Shown here in pieces: positions 57,813 through 64,000 of a stretch of 64,000 nucleotides of DNA. A program made the position numbers and the translations under genes. Below the pieces are notes generated by a model. It searched no databases and had not been told where the DNA came from. It was given only the letters and a program-made list of their open reading frames with translations. Position 1 is the first letter of the stretch; every line of letters starts with the position of its first letter. The stretch spans positions 62,001-126,000 of the forward strand of contig WHVD01000049.1 in the NCBI GenBank assembly GCA_015178975.1, given 5' to 3'. Origin of the DNA: Hysterangium stoloniferum. Lineage: Eukaryota; Basidiomycota; Agaricomycetes; Hysterangiales; Hysterangiaceae.

Positions 57813-58725
57813 AGGGGTAAGTGCGATTCGTTGGGGCGCATATTTTATATGACTAAATCCTCGACATAGAGGGTACTCATTGTGGTTCGAAGAATCATTA
57901 ACTTGGTGTCTTTATTGCATAACATCTGACTTCCTTTTAGAGACTATTGTGTGGCTAAATCAAGCAAGTTCAGTCCTATTGGTAAATGTCTATGATGTGT
58001 ATTCTTGAACTCAACGTTGGGGGGGAAGTGCCGATTGTCATTCAAAGTTGTCCGTCAAGTCGATCAGTCACACCTTTACTGTTGCTCAAATATTGTACAA
58101 TGACTGTGAACAAAGATTCCTTCCTCGCTTTTCTCGAACATTGTATGGGAGATTGATTTTTTTTAAGTAATCCGGGCAAAAATATAAACTCTGGAAGTCT
58201 AATCAGAAGTCCAGGAGAAATATTTGAAAATTTGCTATTCTAGATCTACTACTATCATAACCCTACACACATCGAACAGATGCTGTCGCTCACCTTCCGT
58301 CTACATCAAATACCTTCCTCACTCTTTGCTCAATCCACAACAAATATGATAGAAGATATTTAGTGATATTGGGGTCTTCGTACCGTTTTTGGGGCTCTGT
58401 GCTGTTCGCGGCAGCTATGTATTCTATTTTCATAATCCCAAGTTGGCGTGTAGATCCAATTTCCCGTTACCCAACAACTGAGTTGTTGATAAATATCTTA
58501 AAAACCACCATGATGTTGCCTTCAGAAAAGTCTGAGAAAAAATGGTTAGGCGAGAGAAATTTCCAGAACCGAGTCCCGTAGGACGAAAACATAGACTCCA
58601 AGCTGGAGGCTTTCCTTAGTACACACCTGGTATACTGGTGGCTGCATTAGTAAACATACATACTTCTACTCTTGTGAGTCCATAAACCGCGCACCCTAAC
58701 ACTCTAACAATTGAAAAACACATTG
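57813..58725. other. 3' flank with empty Copia target site
   Basis: It matches 40234-41165. At about 58722 the GTTCG target runs directly into GGCTGATTGGAG, the uninterrupted form of the Copia insertion site. Confidence 0.7.
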
Positions 58726-59113
58726 TTCGGCTGATTGGAGAAAGATAGCAGCGCCTGGTACCGTGAAATAATGGCCGTGCGATGACCCAAAGACGCAGAA
58801 GGCTCCGAGTGCGGATTTATCATATGAATTAATAACCACGTATATCCGTGAAAATTAAAATTTTAGAACAGAACACCTTTCGATTATTTTGACGCTCGTG
58901 CAGGGGCCGCCAAAGAGTCAGACCGCTACAAGGCTACTACATCGCCGAGAAAGGGCATGGTGGCATGGTGGTATACGGCGGCTGGTGGGACGTTCAACAT
59001 ATCTAGAATTGTCAAAAAGTATATCAATGTCTGTTATTATGCACAGGCGGCCCTGGCACCTCCGGGAAGCCTGTTGCAACCGAACAAGGCCCAAGCTACG
59101 ATGCTTTACTCCG

Positions 59114-60631
59114 AACAGACTACGACTTTGTCAGTTTTCATGTCCGTGATGAAACATAGTAAGCGAAGGTAACATACAATAATAATTTCCAGCCAAATGA
59201 GATATGGGGGGCCAACAGTTTTAGTTTCGGACTGGATGAGTATAACCAATTCACGAGGCACACCATTTTCTTTCGACCGAGGTTCTGACATTGATTCCAA
59301 TCTCAGCGATCCCCTTAATCGAGTCAACCTCATATCGCAGCAGAGAGAAGCCGATAGCTTGTATAAAACGGAGTTCGACGTCTGTGCCCCCACTATGGGA
59401 GATAATGTAAAGTATATGGGAAGCCTGTCAAACCATGTCGCCCATGCGCCCATGTAAACCCGTCGTCGTTGTACTGGCTGCGATAAGAACAACACCCGAC
59501 TTACGCCCAGACCGATGCCGGAAGTTGGAGTGAGGGCCACCGCCGCTACTGGATGCCACAAAGCGTGCACGAGCCGCCCCCAGTCAAAGCTCACGGTCAG
59601 CTCCTGAATCCGCATTCTTCAAAGATTTTATTCTTTTGGCCGCAAGGGAAAATGTGGCAACGGACTGCCATGGTTAGTAGGCGGAGAAACATCCTTCATG
59701 GCATCCGTTCATCTCAAGAGGAATCGGATCGTAACCACCTAAACCATCCAAACTCTGTAGCCTATATGCCACAGATTGTCCTCCCTCTTACGGATCATGT
59801 AGAGATTCAATACAAAATCCATCAATGCGGTTGTTGTGAAACGCGATCTACTAGTATGCTTGAACCCACTCTTCCGAAAAATATTGCCATGACACGGATA
59901 AATATGAGAATTCTATGTCATTGATATATGGACGGTATATAAGACTCAGTTAGATCTAACTACTATATTTGGGCGAATAGCCAAAGCATCGGAGTAAACT
60001 AGTCACCGTTAAAATGGTATCGGAAATGAGAACCATTTACACCATTAAGGCAAAGAAAGTTCACTGCCATTCTTGGCTTGGATTAAGCAGTTAACACAAC
60101 ATTGGAAAAGAAGTTAACATCACCGCCCAGCTACAACTAAATACAACATTGATAAAGGAGAATGGACATACGGGAAGGGCAGAAGAGTGGCAAACAGGGG
60201 AAACAAACAAGCAAAAAACAACAACAGTTAGGAATACGGGAAGTAAAAAGTACTGATACGAGACGGGAACGAACGAGACGATACTATTGCAAACATCGAC
60301 AGAGAGGACCATAATCAAGACGTATATGAGCGCTGCATATCGACACATGATGCATGATGGAAGGGGTATATATAAACCTAGGTCAATGCTTGGACAGAAA
60401 ACATGGTCCAACATCGAGGAAAGTCGTGCGAATAGGCCTGGTCATGCATAGATACGATACGATATAGTACACTTGATTCGAAATCAGATTATTGTTTGAT
60501 AGTTGACATTGATAGATCTGCTACAAGGGGTGTTAGCGCGTGTGAATTGGAAGGGACTTGATGCGTCGTGAAACGTAGAATGTAAGAACATACCTACACG
60601 CCTCATCACATAACCATAAATATATAAAGGC
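59114..60631. other. No confident gene
   Basis: Frames of 86-169 codons occur on both strands between 59106 and 59924, but none shows a domain, signal or supported splice pattern. The remainder is intergenic and includes the 3' flank of the minus-strand gene ending at 60632. Confidence 0.4.
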
Positions 60632-61230
60632 TCAAGCCTCAGCCTCCGCAGCGGTCTCGCCCTCCTTGTCTTCGGCAATAATAGGCTGCTCGCCTGTGGC
60701 GACATTTTCTTTATCCCCTGCTGTGGTCTGCGTGAAGCATTAGGGCACAATCCACATTCTAGTCAACGACAACCGCACCTTGGAAACTGGTTTCCTGGAT
60801 CCACTGCGGGAGGAGGGTTTAGCCTTCGAAGCAGGCTTTGTTGGCTTGGAAAGAGGCTTCGAGGCGGCATTCGACACGGGTTTCTCGGCGGCGGCGGACA
60901 CGGGTTTAGCCTGGACAGACACGCGTCAGTACATATATACATTGACAATCGATAAAAGAAAAAAGATTGGGGGCCCATAGATACCTTTTTGCTAACAGGC
61001 TTATCAGCCTCGTCCTTTCCTTCGTTCTCAGGAACCTCAACCTTGTCCTTATCAGCCTCGCTCTCTATTTCGTCCGCTTTTCGTTTCTTCCCCTTTCCTT
61101 CCCCCTTTCTGGCACGTGGCTTTGCAAGTGCGAGGGCGGGCTTGGGGATGTCTTTTATCCGTGACGACCGACGGACTCCTTCCGCCGTGACAGTAGCGTC
61201 TGTTGTTGCTACAGGTGCTTTACGAGGCAT
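60632..61230 (-). CDS. Basic, disordered, probably nuclear protein, 157 aa
   Basis: Minus-strand exons 61230-60985, 60910-60779 and 60727-60632 are each a whole number of codons, joined through GT-AG introns of 74 and 51 nt. It starts MPRKAPVATTDATVTAEGVR with RRSSRIKDIPKP at residues 20-31, followed by a Lys/Arg-rich stretch (PRARKGEGKGKKRKADE) that fits a nuclear localisation signal. The middle is rich in KPVS/KPAS-type repeats, as in linker-histone-like tails. The end is acidic and alanine-rich. No folded domain was seen. It may bind DNA or chromatin, but that is inference from composition. The upstream side (61231 on) should hold the promoter. Confidence 0.7.
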
Positions 61231-62400
61231 TGTTATTGTGAGTGTGGTTGTAGTTGTGACTATTGATAAAAGCTAAGAGCAAGACGCGTGGGCCTGGATG
61301 GTGGGCGTGGGGGGTTATCGTTCTGGCTGGAACCTGTTGTTGCGGAGTTTGCACGCTTTTCAAGGTTTACCTGAAACACGTGTCACGTGATGCATATGTC
61401 CCTTATGGCGTTTTAGGTAAGCGCTCATTTGGTTTGGTTTTATTTGTCTTTAAAATGTGCGCACACAATGGCAATCATTCGACGTTTAGTGGAAGTTCAG
61501 GGGCATCAGATCTGGGAGAGGCTTTTGGTTCAGAATGGTGTATATGATTGTCATATGACTTGGCAATTTTGGGCCCAGATGAAGATGTTTCAGAACTTGA
61601 ATACCTCTTAGGCTTTTAAACTCAGCTAGATTCCAATGACATCGATTATGAACGTGTCCTAACACCCCGTGCTCATGTTAAGTAACCTTCAAGTATAAAG
61701 CCGCCATGTACCAGGCTATGCAAAGCTGTTACGCACCTATATTGTCAGACTCGGGCTGTCACTATGTTAAACTTTTATGTGCCCCACACTAGGCCTGCGC
61801 CTGTCTCCAGCCGCAGCTTGATGACATACATCACATCTTCTAGGATTGCCAGTGTCTCCACGTCACAATGGCACCTCTGATTAATTCTATGATGTTCTAA
61901 TTATGCTTGAACAAAGCCCTCCAGCTTGTGCCACTGATTTGCGTATCCATATTGACTTGTTAGACCTAAGTTGTCAGATTCTGGGTTCTGGGCTTGGATT
62001 ATGGAACCCCTCACTACCACTACTTTTGTGGATACGATTTGCAACCAACCACGTCTGCTGGTGACGTCAAACCCATCTCTTACCAGAACAAACTGTTCAA
62101 GATTTTAGTTTTACTGAAAGTGTATCTACTATCGGCTTACTCTTTATCGTAGAACCCTGTCACGAAGATGCACATAGTCGCCATCGCTTTGTACAAGGTA
62201 TCCTCTTTACCTCTCGTTTCCTATCCAAGCTCCCATAAATTCACTCCTCAGTCAGAATCATATTCTCAAAGAAAACCCTCCTGATATGATAAAGTAATCT
62301 ATCTCCACCCAACCGTCACATGGCCTAACCATGTAGCCCTGATCTATGATCACTTCACTGACGGCATTTGAAGTCTGCTTCTACCGCCCTCAATAATATA
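61231..62400. other. Intergenic, no gene recognised
   Basis: Contains the promoter side of the minus-strand nuclear-protein gene and unsupported short frames on the plus strand. Confidence 0.4.
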
Positions 62401-62763
62401 TAAAAAATGACTACTACTTTAGAAGACAACAAATCGACCGCCTCGTTAAGTCTAAGCTATTCAAAAAATATTGGCTATGTCTACCACGGAAACAACCACT
62501 TGTTCCCCTCCTCAGTCTTAGTCTCACACATTCCACGGGGCTCTTTGTCTTCTATTTTGCATCCTCAGCCGAAAGAGTGCAGTCTTCAACCACAACGACC
62601 TCCCATTCACCCTCGACACACATGGCCCCAAACGCCAATCCGTATCGGCACCCTGCTTGCTCCCTACATGCCGTCCAACGCCAATTCCCCTTCAGACTCT
62701 GAGGCCAAGTCCGGCAGGATAGAACGGCGATAATAGCGAGAAAACCCCATACCACAGGTCCAG

Positions 62764-63135
62764 ATGACAAACTCACCCCTGAACAGGTTGAATGAGAAGG
62801 TTTACCCCGAACAGAAACATGTGGGTGCTGTGGGCTATGGGCCGGAATATACTAATAGGAATTGGGCGGTACGTCTCTTCCTCTTCTTTCCCTTACCTTA
62901 CTAAGTCGCCTTTTGTAGACATTAGGTGATACATTAACAGGAGTTAAGGGGTTGATCGTTGGGAAAATTTAAGGTGAAGGCCTTGTTCTGGTGTGTAGTA
63001 TTTTTCGTCTTTATTTCATTTTAATTTGCGCCAAGGTTATGCTGGGATTATTTTTCTGATCTTGGCCGTTCTTTTATTTCAGCGCGGTCATGAAAGACAA
63101 AGAGGAGAATTGAAGGGGAAGGAACGGGAAGAGGT
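62764..63135 (+). CDS. Candidate small multi-exon gene of a basidiomycete family
   Basis: The first exon (62764-62868) encodes MTNSPLNRLNEKVYPEQKHV, then GAVGYGPEYTNRNWA, and splices at GTACGT to 62919, giving TLGDTLTGVKGLIVGKI. A later exon near 63083 reads RGHERQRGELKGKEREE. The order AGAVGYGP, then a TGxK segment, then HGRExRxGEL recalls a short uncharacterised fungal protein family. The second exon meets an in-frame TAA where a lysine would be expected, so it may be a relic, or the splice site may differ. Confidence 0.35.
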
Positions 63136-63196
63136 ATGTTGTCGTTCTAATCTCAACAGATACTTCTATAAACCTTTAATTTTCATATAAAGGCCG

Positions 63197-63827
63197 ATGA
63201 TTCTCTTTTTCAACAGGAATGCGACACCGACAACGGCGACGAGAAGGACAAAAACAATGCCCGACGTCGTTCTCTTCCTCTTCTACCAGTCCCGTCCCTA
63301 CGCGCCGGCCAATTCCAAGAATACCACATCCAGCATGAGTACCACTGCCTCGACCGACTCCACATCCCCAGCCAGCAGCACCTTTCCGTCCCAAACGAGC
63401 TCCTCAGCCACCCCAAATATTACTCACTCGGACAGGGAGCACGCCAAGCTCTCGGACCCCATTGTCTCGTCCGAGTCTGGAGTCTTAAGGCATCCAAACC
63501 TGAGTCCTGTGGGATTTCAGGAATTTAAATTCTCGTATATACCCAATGTTGATCCGTTACAGCCTAAGAGGTTGGAGCCGCGCATGAGGGGGCACCATTT
63601 CAAAGGTAGCTTGGTTTTAGTTGACAATGTTTGCTGATGTTGAGGTGTCGTGTCGTGTTGTAATGATTGAGTTGTTGTAAATGTATAGTGTTTTTTAGTC
63701 CAGTTTTATTCATTTCCAAGACCCATCCGATACGTCGCAAAGCAAAAAGTGTGAATCCCCACTTTACGGCCAACCCAGCGCCCACACATTCTCGTCGAGT
63801 ATCTCGAGCATTAACCTCGACTGTTAG
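63197..63827 (+). CDS. Candidate two-exon hypothetical protein, 171 aa
   Basis: Exons 63197-63605 and 63721-63827 join in phase (115-nt intron). The protein is Ser/Thr/Pro-rich at first (NTTSSMSTTASTDSTSPASS). It has a more compact part RHPNLSPVGFQEFKFSYIPN followed by PLQPKRLEPRMRGHHF, and ends SSSISSINLDC. The ATG is simply the first in the frame; the true 5' end may be an upstream exon, as a splice acceptor (CAACAG) lies 20 bases downstream. No family was recognised. Confidence 0.4.
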
Positions 63828-63835
63828 AAAGTAAG

Positions 63836-63977
63836 ACCTGATAATAAACTCAGTCTCGTATATGTGTATAACGGACTATGTATAAGATGCCTAATAATAA
63901 ACTATAGTACATGTAAGCATACTGGAATGCAAAATAAAAGTAAAGCGCTCGTACATGCGTATAACGGATTGAGGTGT
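63836..63977. repeat. MITE-like repeat, second copy
   Basis: It has the same order of motifs as 13810-13977: CTGATAATAAACTCAGTC, GTATAACGGACTATG, CCTAATAATAAACTA, and CGTATAACGGATTGAGGTG at the end. It has diverged considerably from the first copy. Confidence 0.5.
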
Positions 63978-64000
63978 GGGGACGCTCTGGCTACAGTATA

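Larger units (their letters stand above)
54752..59113 (+). repeat. Tandem duplication unit, copy B
   Basis: It starts within reductase exon 3 and continues past the position equivalent to the Copia target (GTTCG at about 58722) to CTCCGAAC at about 59108. It is shorter than copy A because of the deletion in the reductase relic, and it has no retroelement insertion. Confidence 0.9.

Noticed and set aside
59106-59924. Frames of 169, 86 and 123 codons on both strands
   Set aside because: They overlap on opposite strands, lack domains and splice support, and begin inside the duplicated unit's edge.

Overview
The window looks like nuclear DNA of a mushroom-forming basidiomycete (Agaricomycetes). 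Host genes are split by many short GT-AG introns, mostly 45-100 nt. The repeats are types common in such fungi: a DIRS-like tyrosine-recombinase retroelement, a Plavaka-type DNA transposon, a Copia element and many solo LTRs. The species cannot be fixed from sequence alone.

Layout. 1-8.3 kb is an old DIRS-like element on the minus strand, interrupted by a 3.2-kb insertion (5-bp target duplication GATAT) and by a solo LTR (duplication TCTGG). 8.5-10.8 kb holds gene fragments around a decayed Plavaka transposase. 10.8-15.5 kb is gene-poor. 15.5-26.2 kb is the main genic block: an unrecognised four-exon gene, a glutathione S-transferase, a decayed inverted bestrophin copy, an ABC-transporter relic, a PhzF-like gene and an intact 14-exon bestrophin-family gene. 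27.4-29.1 kb has PhzF relics and the first of three genes for small secreted cysteine-rich proteins. 29.1-34.8 kb is transposon-rich: a Tc1/mariner-type element with a TA duplication, and LTR relics.

The centrepiece is a tandem duplication of about 4.4-4.9 kb. Copy A is 36.67-41.17 kb and resumes at 54.37-54.75 kb; copy B is 54.75-59.1 kb. The unit carries part of an aldo-keto reductase gene and a complete cysteine-rich secreted protein gene. The reductase is whole at the left edge of copy A (36317-38090) and broken in copy B. A Copia element with GTTCG target duplications and many nested LTRs (41166-54364) sits inside copy A. Copy B keeps the matching empty site.

The right end (59.1-64 kb) has a small basic, probably nuclear, protein gene and two weaker gene candidates.

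The main observations are: (i) the two duplicated secreted-protein genes differ at eight coding positions, all amino-acid changing and all in the cysteine-rich mature part; (ii) the reductase carries a C-terminal membrane-anchor-like tail; (iii) otherwise different LTR families share one short conserved motif; (iv) pieces of PhzF occur at five places; (v) there is a 19-bp tandem array of heat-shock-element-like dyads. All splice models were made by eye and checked only for GT-AG borders, phase and family resemblance.
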